DNA of 64,000 nt. Source: an uncultured Pelagibacteraceae bacterium. Lineage in GTDB: Bacteria > Pseudomonadota > Alphaproteobacteria > Pelagibacterales > Pelagibacteraceae. Below, one piece after another: positions 18,088-27,666 of the stretch; the stretch's first letter is position 1; each line of letters starts with the position of its first letter. Where the stretch lies: positions 27,816-91,815 of the forward strand of contig CACJBW010000003.1 in the NCBI GenBank assembly GCA_902591775.1. The letters are read 5' to 3'. The notes under the pieces are model-generated. The model was not told the origin of the DNA, did not search any database, and was given only the letters and a program-made list of their open reading frames with translations. Made by a program: the position numbers and the translations under genes.

Positions 18088-19865
18088 TATTTTTTATATG
18101 GAATTATAATTTGGATTTTTGCACCATTTTTGTGATTTAAAAATTTAATTGATCCCTCATGATCACTAATTATTTTGTCTACAATTGATAATCCTAATCC
18201 AGTTCCTTTTTCTTTAGTTGTAAAATAAGGTTTAATTATATCTTTGGTTTTTTTATGTTTGAAACCTGTTCCAGTATCAAAAATATTTATGTTTATATAA
18301 TCTCTTCTTTGTCTAATTTCTATATCTATATTTTTGTCAATTTTGCTATCTTTTGTTGCCTTTTCCTGAATACTTTCAAGAGAATTTTTGATTAAGTTGA
18401 AAAATAGTCTATTGAACTGTTCATTATCAAATTTTAATATTGGTTCTTTTGCAAGATGATTAATAAGTCTGATTTGAATTGAATTGTCCAGTTTATTTAC
18501 TAAATTAATGTTTTCATTAATTACTTGATTTAAATTATTTGGTTTAAATAATGGTTTTGGCATTCTTGCAAAATCAGAAAATTCATTTACCAAATTTTCA
18601 ATTTGTTTAATTTGTTTAAGTATAGTTTTAAGATTATTTAAATATTTATCTTGATTAAAACTTTCTATGTTGGGTAAATATTTAGTTTTAAGATTGTCTA
18701 TTGTTAATTGAATCGGTGTTAAAGGGTTTTTGATTTCATGAGCTAATTTTCTAGCAACATTTTCCCAAGCCTCATGTCTTTCATTTGTAAGTAGTTTTTC
18801 TTGTTGATTTTTTAATCTATCAATCATTGAATTAAAATTTTTATTTAATCTTTCCATTTCTATATCTGCTTTTAAATCAGGTACTTTAGTATTTAGATTC
18901 CCTTTACCAATATTTTCTGAGGCAGTTATTAAATTATTAATTGATATAAAAAAACGAGATGAAAATCTTATTGCAATTGTTATTGATAAAAAAAGTAAAA
19001 GCGTAACAAGAGTAATGTAAATTATAGCAAATGAAATTCTAATACCTAAATTCTGATTTTCTACTGTATAATAAAAATTTACTGCTTCCTCAGATTTTAT
19101 TAAGTAATTAGAAATATTTTTATCTATATATTTTAACACATATAAAAATGTATTTTCATAATTAGAAAGTCTTACAACAGCTGCAGATTTATTTTCAAAA
19201 GTATTTATAATTTTTAATGGTCTATCATCATCTTTAACCATCTCCATAGCTTTATCTTCAATTTTTTTGTAAACCGAGTTTGCTGCTGATCTTAATAACA
19301 TACCATCTTTATCTATTAAATGTAGTTGGTCTATGTCTCTTAAAAATCTCTGAGTATTTAATATAAGCTGATACCGATCAGGATCAGAGTTATACAATTC
19401 AGAGTATTTATTTAAATCAAATGCTATGAGCACAATTTCTGACTCTATTTTATTTCTTTTCTCATCAACATAGTTTTTAGCTATCTCATAGGAATTGTTT
19501 ACAGCTGTAGTAATTTTTTTGTCAAAATATTTATCTAGGGCAAATGAAAAAATAAACAATGAAAAAACTGCAATTAATAAAGATGGAATTAATGTAAAAA
19601 GAGCAAAAGAAACAATATATTTTCTATTTGCAACAGAACCTCTTACATTGATATTATTTTTAATAGAATTTTTAATATCAATAAATATTAATATAAAAAA
19701 TAAAATTACCAAAATGACATTAGAAATAAGAAGAATTTCCAGGTTCTCTTCATTAAGTTTAATAAAACTTTTATTGATAAATGTTAAAAATGTAAGAAAA
19801 CCTAAAGAAATAGTTAATATAAATATAACTATGATAAACAAATTTCTTTTTAACAAAGCAAACAT
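18087..19865 (-). CDS. ntrY: NtrY-type membrane sensor histidine kinase, shortened
   Basis: 592 aa. Several membrane helices in the first 115 residues, a periplasmic region, another helix at about 277-300, then a HAMP domain. The H-box is LAHEIKNPLTP with H376, followed by the N-box LIKNSLES and the G-boxes DTGTGF and GTGLGLS. NtrY proteins are usually over 700 aa and carry a PAS domain between HAMP and the H-box. Here the HAMP helix runs straight into the kinase, so that PAS domain seems absent. It is first in the ntrYX-trkAH unit, with only 37 bp to the divergent ispDF. No ntrB or ntrC is nearby. Confidence 0.92.
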   Translation of the reverse strand: MFALLKRNLFIIVIFILTISLGFLTFLTFINKSFIKLNEENLEILLISNVILVILFFILIFIDIKNSIKNNINVRGSVANRKYIVSFALFTLIPSLLIAVFSLFIFSFALDKYFDKKITTAVNNSYEIAKNYVDEKRNKIESEIVLIAFDLNKYSELYNSDPDRYQLILNTQRFLRDIDQLHLIDKDGMLLRSAANSVYKKIEDKAMEMVKDDDRPLKIINTFENKSAAVVRLSNYENTFLYVLKYIDKNISNYLIKSEEAVNFYYTVENQNLGIRISFAIIYITLVTLLLFLSITIAIRFSSRFFISINNLITASENIGKGNLNTKVPDLKADIEMERLNKNFNSMIDRLKNQQEKLLTNERHEAWENVARKLAHEIKNPLTPIQLTIDNLKTKYLPNIESFNQDKYLNNLKTILKQIKQIENLVNEFSDFARMPKPLFKPNNLNQVINENINLVNKLDNSIQIRLINHLAKEPILKFDNEQFNRLFFNLIKNSLESIQEKATKDSKIDKNIDIEIRQRRDYININIFDTGTGFKHKKTKDIIKPYFTTKEKGTGLGLSIVDKIISDHEGSIKFLNHKNGAKIQIIIPYKK

Positions 19866-19902
19866 AATTTAAAAATATATTACAAATAATTTAATAACAA
19901 TC

Positions 19903-21009
19903 ATGACTAATTGTTTTATACTACTAGCAGCTGGCAAAGGTAAGAGATTTAAATCAAATAATCCAAAACAATTTACAAATTATATAAATAAACCCTTATT
20001 TATGCATTCAGTAGATAAGGCATTAAAGTCAAGGTTATTTAAATCAATAATAATTGTATCAAATATTCCAATTAAAAATATTAAAAATAAATCTATTAAA
20101 GTAATTAAAGGTGGTAAAGAAAGATATTTATCATCGCAAAAAGCATTAAATTTTATAAAAAATAAGAAATTTATAAATGTTTTTATACACGATGCTGCGA
20201 GACCAAATTTTTCAATTAAATTATTAAAAAAACTTAATTCAAATCTAAAAAAAAATAAGGCGGTAGTACCTTATGTTACAACAGACAGTTCAATAAAATA
20301 TAAAATTAAAAATGAAATTCAGAATTTAAATAGAGAGAATTTGTTACTTACTCAGACACCACAATGTTTTAATTTTAAAACTTTGTTTAATCTATCCAAA
20401 TTAAATAATACAAAAATTACTGATGAGGCAACATTATTTTTAGACAATAAAAAAAAAATAAAATTTATAAAAGGTGAAGAAAATAATTTTAAAATTACAA
20501 CAAAGTCTGACTTAAATAAAATCAATATTCGAAATTTTTATGGAATTGGATTTGATATACATAAATTAATTAAAAACAAAAAATTATACCTTGGGGGAAT
20601 AAAAATTCCATTCCATTCTGGTCTTCAAGGTCATTCGGATGGAGATGTAATTATACATGCCATAATAGATGGACTACTTGGTGCTATGAGAAAAAAAGAT
20701 ATTGGAACTTTTTATCCAAGTAACAAAAGAAAATTTCAAAATATAAGATCACCCAATATGTTGTCTCCTATTTTGAAAAAACTTGATAATGAGGGATATT
20801 TTATAAATAATGTTGATATAAATTTAATTTGTGAAAAACCTAAAGTCTCAAAATATAGAGAAAAAATTATTATTTCATTGTCTAATTTGCTTAACATAAA
20901 TAAAAATCAAATTAATTTAAAAGGTAAAACAGTTGAAAAATTGGGTTTGATTGGAAAAGAGAAGGCTATCGCATGTGAAGTGATAGTGTCTTTAAATTAT
21001 TATGCTTAA
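19903..21009 (+). CDS. ispDF: Bifunctional IspD/IspF (MEP isoprenoid pathway)
   Basis: 368 aa fusion. Residues 1-205 are the cytidylyltransferase IspD with LLAAGKGKRF (7-16) and HDAARP. Residues from about 210 are MECDP synthase IspF with GIGFDIHKL, GGIKIP and GHSDGDVIIHAI carrying the metal-binding Asp/His residues, and a C-terminal EKLGLIGKEKAIACEV. It catalyses steps 3 and 5 of the non-mevalonate route; dxr (42783-43973) of the same pathway is also in the window. The fusion is usual in alphaproteobacteria. Overlaps pgpA by 8 bp. Confidence 0.95.
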   Translation: MTNCFILLAAGKGKRFKSNNPKQFTNYINKPLFMHSVDKALKSRLFKSIIIVSNIPIKNIKNKSIKVIKGGKERYLSSQKALNFIKNKKFINVFIHDAARPNFSIKLLKKLNSNLKKNKAVVPYVTTDSSIKYKIKNEIQNLNRENLLLTQTPQCFNFKTLFNLSKLNNTKITDEATLFLDNKKKIKFIKGEENNFKITTKSDLNKINIRNFYGIGFDIHKLIKNKKLYLGGIKIPFHSGLQGHSDGDVIIHAIIDGLLGAMRKKDIGTFYPSNKRKFQNIRSPNMLSPILKKLDNEGYFINNVDINLICEKPKVSKYREKIIISLSNLLNINKNQINLKGKTVEKLGLIGKEKAIACEVIVSLNYYA

Positions 21010-21496
21010 AAAAATAAATGCTTTATTTGTTACAATGTTTGGCATTGGAAAATTGCCAAGAATACCTGGGAGTTATGCATCTTTAGTAACTGTTATCTTT
21101 CTATATATATCATTTCATATTTTTTCTGTTCCAGCAGATACTTTTTTGTTTTTATTAGTATGTATTTTTATAATTTCACTTTTTGCAGTAAATTTTTTTA
21201 TTAAAGATTTGACAAATAAAGATCCAAAAGAAGTAGTTATTGACGAGTTTATTGGTCAATCAATACCAATTTGCCTTTATGAAATTGCGCATAAAGAACC
21301 AACAGATCCAGCAAGGGTGCTAACCTTTTATTTTATAATGTTTATTCTTTTTAGAATTTTTGATATCACAAAACCCTACCCTGTTAGTTATTACGATAAA
21401 AACTTTAAGAATAGCTTTGGTGTTATAATGGATGATGTTTGTGCTGGGTTATACGTGGTTGCAATCCTTGTCTTTTATATGATTATAACTACATGA
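21002..21496 (+). CDS. pgpA: Phosphatidylglycerophosphatase A
   Basis: 164 aa membrane protein of the PgpA family: GIGKLPRIPGSYAS near the N-terminus, DEFIGQSIP in the middle and RIFDITKPYPVSYYD further on, with about four hydrophobic segments. It dephosphorylates phosphatidylglycerophosphate to phosphatidylglycerol. It overlaps ispDF by 8 bp and pncC by 4 bp (ATGA), so the three are one unit. Confidence 0.93.
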   Translation: MLKKINALFVTMFGIGKLPRIPGSYASLVTVIFLYISFHIFSVPADTFLFLLVCIFIISLFAVNFFIKDLTNKDPKEVVIDEFIGQSIPICLYEIAHKEPTDPARVLTFYFIMFILFRIFDITKPYPVSYYDKNFKNSFGVIMDDVCAGLYVVAILVFYMIITT

Positions 21497-21963
21497 GCAG
21501 TTTATCCTTAAAAATTGTAAAGCTACTAACTAAGAAAAAATTAACATTATCATTTGCTGAATCTTGCACTGGTGGACTTTTGGCTAGTTCAATTACTTCT
21601 ATAAGTGGATCGTCTAAAGTATTTAATATGGGATTTGTGACCTATTCAAATAATGCAAAAATAAAATTACTTAAAGTTCCGGAAAAAACTATTGCCAAGT
21701 ACGGAGCAGTTAGCCATGAAACCTGTCTATCTATGGTTAAAAATTTAAGTAAAATTAGTAAATCAAATATATCAATCTCTATCACGGGTGTTGCTGGACC
21801 AAATGGCGGAACAAAAGAAAAACCAATTGGACTAGTTTACATAGGACTTAAAAAAGGAAGTAAAATAATCATAAAGAAAAACTTATTTAAAAGTAAAAAT
21901 AGAATTTCAATTCAAAAGGCAACTGTCAAGCAAGTTCTTAAAATGATTTTAAATATATTATAA
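21493..21963 (+). CDS. pncC: CinA C-terminal family nicotinamide-nucleotide amidase
   Basis: 156 aa from the ATG at 21493, which overlaps the pgpA stop as ATGA; an in-frame start at 21439 inside pgpA would add 18 residues unlike the family, so I reject it. The signatures FAESCTGGLLASSITSISG, MGFVTYSN, SISITGVAGPNGG and KPIGLVYIG are those of the deamidase domain that recycles NMN to nicotinate mononucleotide. The N-terminal domain of full-length CinA is absent, as is normal for PncC/YgaD. The 3' end overlaps convergent ratA by 6 bp. Confidence 0.92.
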   Translation: MSSLSLKIVKLLTKKKLTLSFAESCTGGLLASSITSISGSSKVFNMGFVTYSNNAKIKLLKVPEKTIAKYGAVSHETCLSMVKNLSKISKSNISISITGVAGPNGGTKEKPIGLVYIGLKKGSKIIIKKNLFKSKNRISIQKATVKQVLKMILNIL

Positions 21964-22395
21964 ACTTTCGGCTCTTTTCTGAAATGCATCAGCTATTTTT
22001 TCAAGACCAAATTGAAAAGATTTGGTCATTAAAATATTCAAAAATTTATTTTTAATTTCAAAATCTACATCAAAAGTCACCTCGGTTAAATCTCCTTGCT
22101 CTTGAAATTTCCAATTATTTTCTAAATAATTTAAAGGACCATCTATATTTGTTACAAAAATTGTGTCATCTTTTTTATTAAATTTTACATCGCTTTTATA
22201 GGTATCTACAAAAGGCCCTTTTCCAATTGTTAGATCTGCAACAATAAGTGTTAGATCTCCTTTTTGTTTTCTTTCATGTACTTTTGAACCCTGACAGAAT
22301 GGAACAAATTCAGGGTATTTTTCAATATCTAAAACGAACTCTATAAGTTTGTCTTTTTTGTTATCAATTAATCTCTTAACTGATGCTTTTGGCAT
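21958..22395 (-). CDS. START-like/Coq10 family protein (RatA-type)
   Basis: 145 aa with the polyketide cyclase/START fold pattern: YPEFVPFCQGSKV, LTIGKGPF, GPLNYLENNWKF and a C-terminal helix ending in ADAFQKRAESL. In alphaproteobacteria this gene usually follows lipA. Family members bind ubiquinone (Coq10) or affect ribosome assembly (RatA); the former fits a respiratory role, but I cannot decide. It overlaps lipA by one base (TAATG) and pncC by 6 bp on the opposite strand. Confidence 0.85.
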   Translation of the reverse strand: MPKASVKRLIDNKKDKLIEFVLDIEKYPEFVPFCQGSKVHERKQKGDLTLIVADLTIGKGPFVDTYKSDVKFNKKDDTIFVTNIDGPLNYLENNWKFQEQGDLTEVTFDVDFEIKNKFLNILMTKSFQFGLEKIADAFQKRAESL

Positions 22396-23327
22396 TAATG
22401 AATATTTTTTCTTTTTTTTTTTAGTTTATTAAAATCTTCGTCAGCATGATAAGAAGATCTTGTTAAAGGTGATGAAGAAACTAATAAAAATCCTTTAGAT
22501 TTTGCTATTAATCCTAGCTCTTTAAATTCATCTGGATGGTAATACCTTTTTAATGGAAAGTGCTTGGCCGAAGGTTGGAGATATTGACCTATAGTTAAGA
22601 AATCAACTTCTGCAGATCTTAGATCTTCCATAACTTGAATTAACTCATCTTTTGTTTCTCCAAATCCAACCATTATTCCTGATTTTGTAAAAACATTTTT
22701 ATTGAATTTTTTTGAATTTTTTAAAAGTTCTAATGAACCAAAATATCTTGCCCCCGGTCTAACTTTTACGTAAAGACTTGGCACCGTTTCAATATTGTGA
22801 TTAAAAACATCTGGGTTTGCTTCCAATACTCTTTTATAAGCCTCTCCTTTTCTTAAAAAATCAGGCGTTAAGACTTCAATTGTAGTATTTGGATTTTTTT
22901 TTCTTGTTGCAACAATAACATCGTGAAAATGATTTGAACCACCATCAGAAAGATCATCTCTATCGACAGAAGTTATTACCACATGTCTTAAACTTAATTT
23001 TTTAACTGCATTAGCTATTTTAATTGGCTCGTATTGATCTAGTTTTTCTGGCTTTCCTGTTCTTACGTCACAAAACGCACAAGCTCTTGTGCATGTATCG
23101 CCCATTATCATTAGAGTTGCGTGCCTTTTGCTCCAGCATTCAGTAATATTAGGGCAGTTTGCTTCTTGGCAAACTGTTACAAGATTATCTTTATTTACTA
23201 CCGTTTTGGTTAAAAAAAATTCTTTGCTGTTTAGAAGCTTCGACCTAATCCATTCAGGTTTTTTTTTGATAGGATTAATAGGCTTATTTACTTTTTCAGG
23301 ATGTCTTGGTCTATTTTTGATTTCCAT
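22395..23327 (-). CDS. lipA: Lipoyl synthase
   Basis: 310 aa radical SAM enzyme. Both clusters are visible: the auxiliary cluster cysteines C53, C58 and C64 ([12 protein letters not shown]), and the SAM cluster C79, C83, C86 (CTRACAFC). The third auxiliary ligand serine lies in [12 protein letters not shown] near the C-terminus. It inserts two sulfurs into octanoyl groups on lipoyl domains. Its start overlaps ftsB by 17 bp. In relatives the pyruvate dehydrogenase genes lie between ftsB and lipA; they are missing here. Confidence 0.96.
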   Translation of the reverse strand: MEIKNRPRHPEKVNKPINPIKKKPEWIRSKLLNSKEFFLTKTVVNKDNLVTVCQEANCPNITECWSKRHATLMIMGDTCTRACAFCDVRTGKPEKLDQYEPIKIANAVKKLSLRHVVITSVDRDDLSDGGSNHFHDVIVATRKKNPNTTIEVLTPDFLRKGEAYKRVLEANPDVFNHNIETVPSLYVKVRPGARYFGSLELLKNSKKFNKNVFTKSGIMVGFGETKDELIQVMEDLRSAEVDFLTIGQYLQPSAKHFPLKRYYHPDEFKELGLIAKSKGFLLVSSSPLTRSSYHADEDFNKLKKKRKNIH

Positions 23328-23619
23328 TTTCTCTAATTATATAGGTAGTCTCTCCTTCTTTTCCAAATAAAAATTTTTCTCTAATTAATATTTCAATGAA
23401 ATCTAAGTCTATGTTTTCAGTTAAAAGTGAATTTTTATGCTCTAAATCTGCTATTTTTTTAGTTAAGACAATTTGATCGTTTTTTAGTTGCTTGTAATTA
23501 TCTTTCTTTTCCATGTAAGAAATCAGACCTCTTTCACCATCCAATAAATTAAAAAAAAAATATATAAAAAGAAATGTAATCATTAAGATGAGATAGTTTT
23601 TTTTGAATTTGTCTAACAT
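23311..23619 (-). CDS. ftsB: FtsB/DivIC-type septum formation initiator
   Basis: 102 aa bitopic membrane protein: one hydrophobic segment at about 10-27, then a coiled coil ([18 protein letters not shown] and following) and a conserved end [10 protein letters not shown]. It joins FtsL and FtsQ in the division complex. It lies between eno (1-bp overlap) and lipA (17-bp overlap), the standard alphaproteobacterial position just after eno. Confidence 0.85.
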   Translation of the reverse strand: MLDKFKKNYLILMITFLFIYFFFNLLDGERGLISYMEKKDNYKQLKNDQIVLTKKIADLEHKNSLLTENIDLDFIEILIREKFLFGKEGETTYIIRENGNQK

Positions 23620-24878
23620 TAATTTATTTTATTCATTTTGGCAGATCTACCAAGATTTTCTTCTATACGAATTAATTGATTATATTTTGCTATTCTCTCA
23701 GATCTAGCAAGAGATCCAGTTTTGATTTGATTAGAATTAGTACCTACTGCTAAATCAGCAATAAATGTATCTTCAGTATCTCCTGATCTATGTGAGACGA
23801 TTGTTTTAAAACCAATAAGTTGAGCAAATTTAATTACTTCTAACGTTTCGGTAACAGTACCTATTTGGTTCAATTTTATTAAAATGCTATTTGCAGACAA
23901 ATTTAAAAAGCCTATTTTTAATCTTTCAAGATTTGTAACAAAAAGATCATCACCTATAATTTGTGTTTTGTTATTTGTTTGTTTTACAAATTTCGACCAT
24001 GCCTTCCAGTCATCTTCACCAAATGGATCCTCGATTGACTTTATTTGATATTTTTTAACAAGTTGTAAATATTTTTTAATTGATTGATCAACACTTATGT
24101 AGTTTTTAGAATGAATTGAATATTTGCCTTTTTTAATTAATTCATTGGCTGCAACATCTAAACAAATAGATATATCTTTACCATTTTTAAAACCTGATTT
24201 TTTGATCGCTTGAACTATAAGCTTTAAAGCACTCTCATTATCACTTATCATTGGTGCAAAACCACCTTCATCACCTACATTAATAGAGTGACCTGCATTT
24301 TTTAATAATTCTTTTAAATTGTTTATTACTAAAAAACACATTCTGACAGCATCATTAAATGATTTTGCCTTATCAGGTCTAATCATAAACTCTTGGATTC
24401 TAAGGCCATTGTCGGCATGTGCACCTCCATTAATAATATTCATTAAAGGATAAGGGAGTTTAAAATTTTTTTTAACAATAAAATTTTTATATAAAGGTAT
24501 TTTTTTAACTTTTGCTGATAATTTTTTTATAGCCATGGATACAGCTAATATTGTGTTCGCACCTAACTTTGTTTTTTGTTTTGTGCCATCTAATTTTATG
24601 AGAATGCTATCTATTCTCTCTTGGTCATGGATGTTTTGATTTTTTAATTTTTTTGAAATTAATTTATTAACAGTTGCAACTGGTATTAAAACACTTTTTC
24701 CTAAGTATTTTTTATTACTCTTATCTCTTTTTTCATAGGCCTCAAAAGTTCCTGTTGAAGCACCTGAAGGACAAATTGCTGATGCACTTAAATTATTTGA
24801 AAATACCTCAGCCTCAATAGTGGGATTTCCTCTACTATCATAAACCTGTCTGGCTACAACTCTTTTGATTTTGCTCAT
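23619..24878 (-). CDS. eno: Enolase
   Basis: 419 aa. It interconverts 2-phosphoglycerate and phosphoenolpyruvate. Typical motifs are DSRGNPTIEAEV at the N-terminus, SGASTG, NIINGGAHADN, the metal ligands in SICLDVAA, EDPFGEDDW and GDDLFVTN, and the signature LIKLNQIGTVTET and SHRSGDTEDTFIADLAVG with the catalytic Lys and His. It starts 3 bases after kdsA ends. Confidence 0.96.
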   Translation of the reverse strand: MSKIKRVVARQVYDSRGNPTIEAEVFSNNLSASAICPSGASTGTFEAYEKRDKSNKKYLGKSVLIPVATVNKLISKKLKNQNIHDQERIDSILIKLDGTKQKTKLGANTILAVSMAIKKLSAKVKKIPLYKNFIVKKNFKLPYPLMNIINGGAHADNGLRIQEFMIRPDKAKSFNDAVRMCFLVINNLKELLKNAGHSINVGDEGGFAPMISDNESALKLIVQAIKKSGFKNGKDISICLDVAANELIKKGKYSIHSKNYISVDQSIKKYLQLVKKYQIKSIEDPFGEDDWKAWSKFVKQTNNKTQIIGDDLFVTNLERLKIGFLNLSANSILIKLNQIGTVTETLEVIKFAQLIGFKTIVSHRSGDTEDTFIADLAVGTNSNQIKTGSLARSERIAKYNQLIRIEENLGRSAKMNKIN

Positions 24879-24881
24879 TAA

Positions 24882-25706
24882 TTACTTTTTAACTAAATTA
24901 TCAATTTCTACAATTTGATTAATTAGCTCGTCTAATTTGTCTAAAGGGACCATGTTTGGACCATCTGATGGAGCATTATCAGGGTCTTGATGTGTTTCCA
25001 AAAAAATAGCTGCAACGCCTACTGCAACTGCTGCTCTTGATAAATACTCAACAAATTCTCTTTGACCACCACTTTTTTCGCCTAGACCACCAGGTTGTTG
25101 CACTGAATGAGTTCCATCGAATACCACTGGATAACCATTTTTTGCCATGATGGGAATAGATCTCATATCTGAGACCAATGTATTATAACCAAAGCTAGCA
25201 CCTCTTTCTGTGACTAAAATATTTTTATTCCCACTGTCTGAAATTTTTTTTGTTACATTCACCATATCCCATGGTGCTAGGAATTGACCTTTTTTTACAT
25301 TAATAATTTTATTGGTTTTAGCAGCAGCAATTAATAAATCTGTTTGCCTACAAAGAAATGCTGGTATCTGAATAACATCTACGTGTTTAGAAACTAGGGA
25401 ACATTGTTCTTCATTATGTATATCAGTTAAAACAGGCACGTTAATTTCTTTTTTGATTTTATCAAATACAGGCAGAGAGTTTTCTAAACCAGCTCCTCTT
25501 TTGCCTTTCAAGCTTGTTCTATTAGCCTTATCAAATGAAGTTTTATAAATAAATCCAATATTGTACTTTGTTGTGATTTCTTTAATTTTACCTGCAATGT
25601 CCAAAGCATGTTGTTCTGTTTCTAGTTGGCAAGGTCCAGAAATAAGACAAATTTTATTCTTATTTGAAATTTCTATACCGTTACAATTAACTATTTTATT
25701 TTCCAT
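24882..25706 (-). CDS. kdsA: 3-deoxy-8-phosphooctulonate synthase (KDO-8-P synthase)
   Basis: 274 aa TIM-barrel enzyme that condenses arabinose-5-phosphate with phosphoenolpyruvate for the LPS inner core. Motifs: [52 protein letters not shown] and [12 protein letters not shown]. Product feeds LPS made by the lpx genes at 35866-40043. Overlaps pyrG by 11 bp. Confidence 0.95.
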   Translation of the reverse strand: MENKIVNCNGIEISNKNKICLISGPCQLETEQHALDIAGKIKEITTKYNIGFIYKTSFDKANRTSLKGKRGAGLENSLPVFDKIKKEINVPVLTDIHNEEQCSLVSKHVDVIQIPAFLCRQTDLLIAAAKTNKIINVKKGQFLAPWDMVNVTKKISDSGNKNILVTERGASFGYNTLVSDMRSIPIMAKNGYPVVFDGTHSVQQPGGLGEKSGGQREFVEYLSRAAVAVGVAAIFLETHQDPDNAPSDGPNMVPLDKLDELINQIVEIDNLVKK

Positions 25707-27318
25707 TAAAAGATTTTGCAGCTTTAATAAATGATGAGAATAGAGGATGGGGATTCAAAGGTCTAGATTTAAATTCTGGATGAAACTGAACTCCAATAAA
25801 CCATGGATGATTTTTAAGTTCAATAATTTCAGGTAATTGATTATCCGGAGAAATTCCTGAAAACATCAAACCTTTTTTTTCAAATTTTTGCATTAAATTT
25901 ATATTGACCTCATATCTATGTCTGTGTCTCTCTTTAATCATATTAGATTTATAAATACTTTTTATGGCAGAATTATTTCTTAATTTTGCCTCATATAGAC
26001 CTAATCTCATTGTTCCTCCCAAGTTTTTATCAGTCCCTTTTATAATCTTTCCATCTTTGTTCCATTCATCAATTAATCCTATTACTGGAAAACAACTTTT
26101 ATCTAACTCACTAGAGCCAGCTTTTTTAATTTTTAATCTATTTCTTGCAAACTCAATCATTGCCATTTGCATTCCAAAACAAATACCTAGAAAAGGTATT
26201 TTTCTCTCTCTGGCATATCTAATAGCCTCAATTTTTCCCTCTGTTCCTCTCTTACCAAATCCACCTGGTATCAATATCCCTGATACATTCTTTAATATTG
26301 ATTTAATTTCTTTTGATCTAAGTTTATCTGACTCAATTCTTATTACGTTAACTTTAACTTTATTTGAAATTCCCCCATGCGTAAGAGCTTCATCAAGTGA
26401 TTTATAAGCATCTTTTAAGTTTACATATTTGCCTATGATAGCAATATTTACTGTTCTTTTAGTTTTTAAAACTATATTTGTAATTTTTTTCCAAGGTAGT
26501 AAGTTTGGCCTTTTTCTTGATTTTATTTTAAAGAATTTTAAGACTTGCTTATCTAATTTTTGATTAAAGAAACTTATTGGAGCCTCATAAATAGTTTTTA
26601 CATCAACTGTTTCTATAACATTAGCAATATCCACATTGCAAAATAAGGATATTTTTCTTCTTTGATCTAAAGGAATAGACTGTTGAGATCTACAGATGAC
26701 TATATCGGGTTGAATTCCTATACTTCTTAATTCTTTAACAGAATGTTGTGTTGGCTTTGTTTTAATTTCATCTGAAGATTTTAAAAAAGGAACAAATGTT
26801 AAATGAATAAATAATGATTTTGATCTTCCATTATCATTTGAAAACTGTCTTATAGCTTCTAAAAATGGTAAACTTTCAATGTCACCAACTGTTCCTCCAA
26901 TTTCACAAATTACAAAATCTTCATTTGTTATATCTTTTTTTATAAACTCTTTAATTCTATCTGTAACATGTGGAATTACTTGAACTGTTTTTCCGAGATA
27001 ACCTCCTCTTCTTTCTTTTTTTATTATATCACTATAAATTCTACCTGTAGTAATGTTGTCAGATTGTTTGGCTGAAATATTTGTGAATCTTTCGTAATGT
27101 CCTAAATCTAAATCAGTCTCAGCCCCATCGTCAGTTACAAAAACTTCACCATGTTGAAAAGGACTCATTGTTCCTGGATCTACATTTAAATATGGATCCA
27201 TTTTTCTTATTCTCACCTTATATCCTTGTGATCTAAGTAAATATCCAAGCGATGCTGATGATAAACCTTTACCAAGTGATGATACCACGCCGCCAGTGAC
27301 AAATATATATCGCGCCAT
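25696..27318 (-). CDS. pyrG: CTP synthase
   Basis: 540 aa. An N-terminal synthetase domain ([17 protein letters not shown], residues 9-25) aminates UTP to CTP using ammonia from the C-terminal glutaminase domain. The latter has the nucleophile C380 in LGICFGMQM and the His-Glu pair in VQFHPEF near the C-terminus. Order secG-pyrG-kdsA-eno is the usual alphaproteobacterial one. 40 bp separate it from secG. Confidence 0.96.
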   Translation of the reverse strand: MARYIFVTGGVVSSLGKGLSSASLGYLLRSQGYKVRIRKMDPYLNVDPGTMSPFQHGEVFVTDDGAETDLDLGHYERFTNISAKQSDNITTGRIYSDIIKKERRGGYLGKTVQVIPHVTDRIKEFIKKDITNEDFVICEIGGTVGDIESLPFLEAIRQFSNDNGRSKSLFIHLTFVPFLKSSDEIKTKPTQHSVKELRSIGIQPDIVICRSQQSIPLDQRRKISLFCNVDIANVIETVDVKTIYEAPISFFNQKLDKQVLKFFKIKSRKRPNLLPWKKITNIVLKTKRTVNIAIIGKYVNLKDAYKSLDEALTHGGISNKVKVNVIRIESDKLRSKEIKSILKNVSGILIPGGFGKRGTEGKIEAIRYARERKIPFLGICFGMQMAMIEFARNRLKIKKAGSSELDKSCFPVIGLIDEWNKDGKIIKGTDKNLGGTMRLGLYEAKLRNNSAIKSIYKSNMIKERHRHRYEVNINLMQKFEKKGLMFSGISPDNQLPEIIELKNHPWFIGVQFHPEFKSRPLNPHPLFSSFIKAAKSFNGK

Positions 27319-27358
27319 GGAATTATGTTATAGCCAATGATTTATAAAAATGAAAGTA

Positions 27359-27661
27359 TTAATTATTATTTTCTGGTAATTTAGGAGCATCATCTGCATT
27401 TTCTTCTATTTTATCAATCACAGAAGTGCTTGAAGGAAGATCCCCTCGTGAAATAATAGTTAATCCTAAGCTACAAATTATGAATAATGTTGCAACAATA
27501 GCCGTTGCTTTAGTCATAAAATTACCAGCCGACCTTGAAAACATAAAATTATCTTGAGATACTCCAATACCCAAAGCTCCACCTTCAGATTTTTGGAACA
27601 AAACCAGCAATACTAGAATTGCCGCTAATATTATATTTATAATTAATAGTATGTTTTCCAC
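27359..27661 (-). CDS. secG: Protein translocase subunit SecG
   Basis: 100 aa with two hydrophobic segments (about 3-21 and 53-72) joined by the conserved loop LFQKSEGGALGIG and FSRSAGNFMTKATAI, as in SecG. The C-terminal tail is acidic and Pro-rich. It is part of the SecYEG inner-membrane channel. Between tpiA (5-bp gap) and pyrG. Confidence 0.92.
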   Translation of the reverse strand: MENILLIINIILAAILVLLVLFQKSEGGALGIGVSQDNFMFSRSAGNFMTKATAIVATLFIICSLGLTIISRGDLPSSTSVIDKIEENADDAPKLPENNN

Positions 27662-27666
27662 GACGC

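Noticed and set aside
21439..21492. Upstream start for pncC inside pgpA
   Set aside because: The ATGA overlap start at 21493 fits the family and gene coupling.
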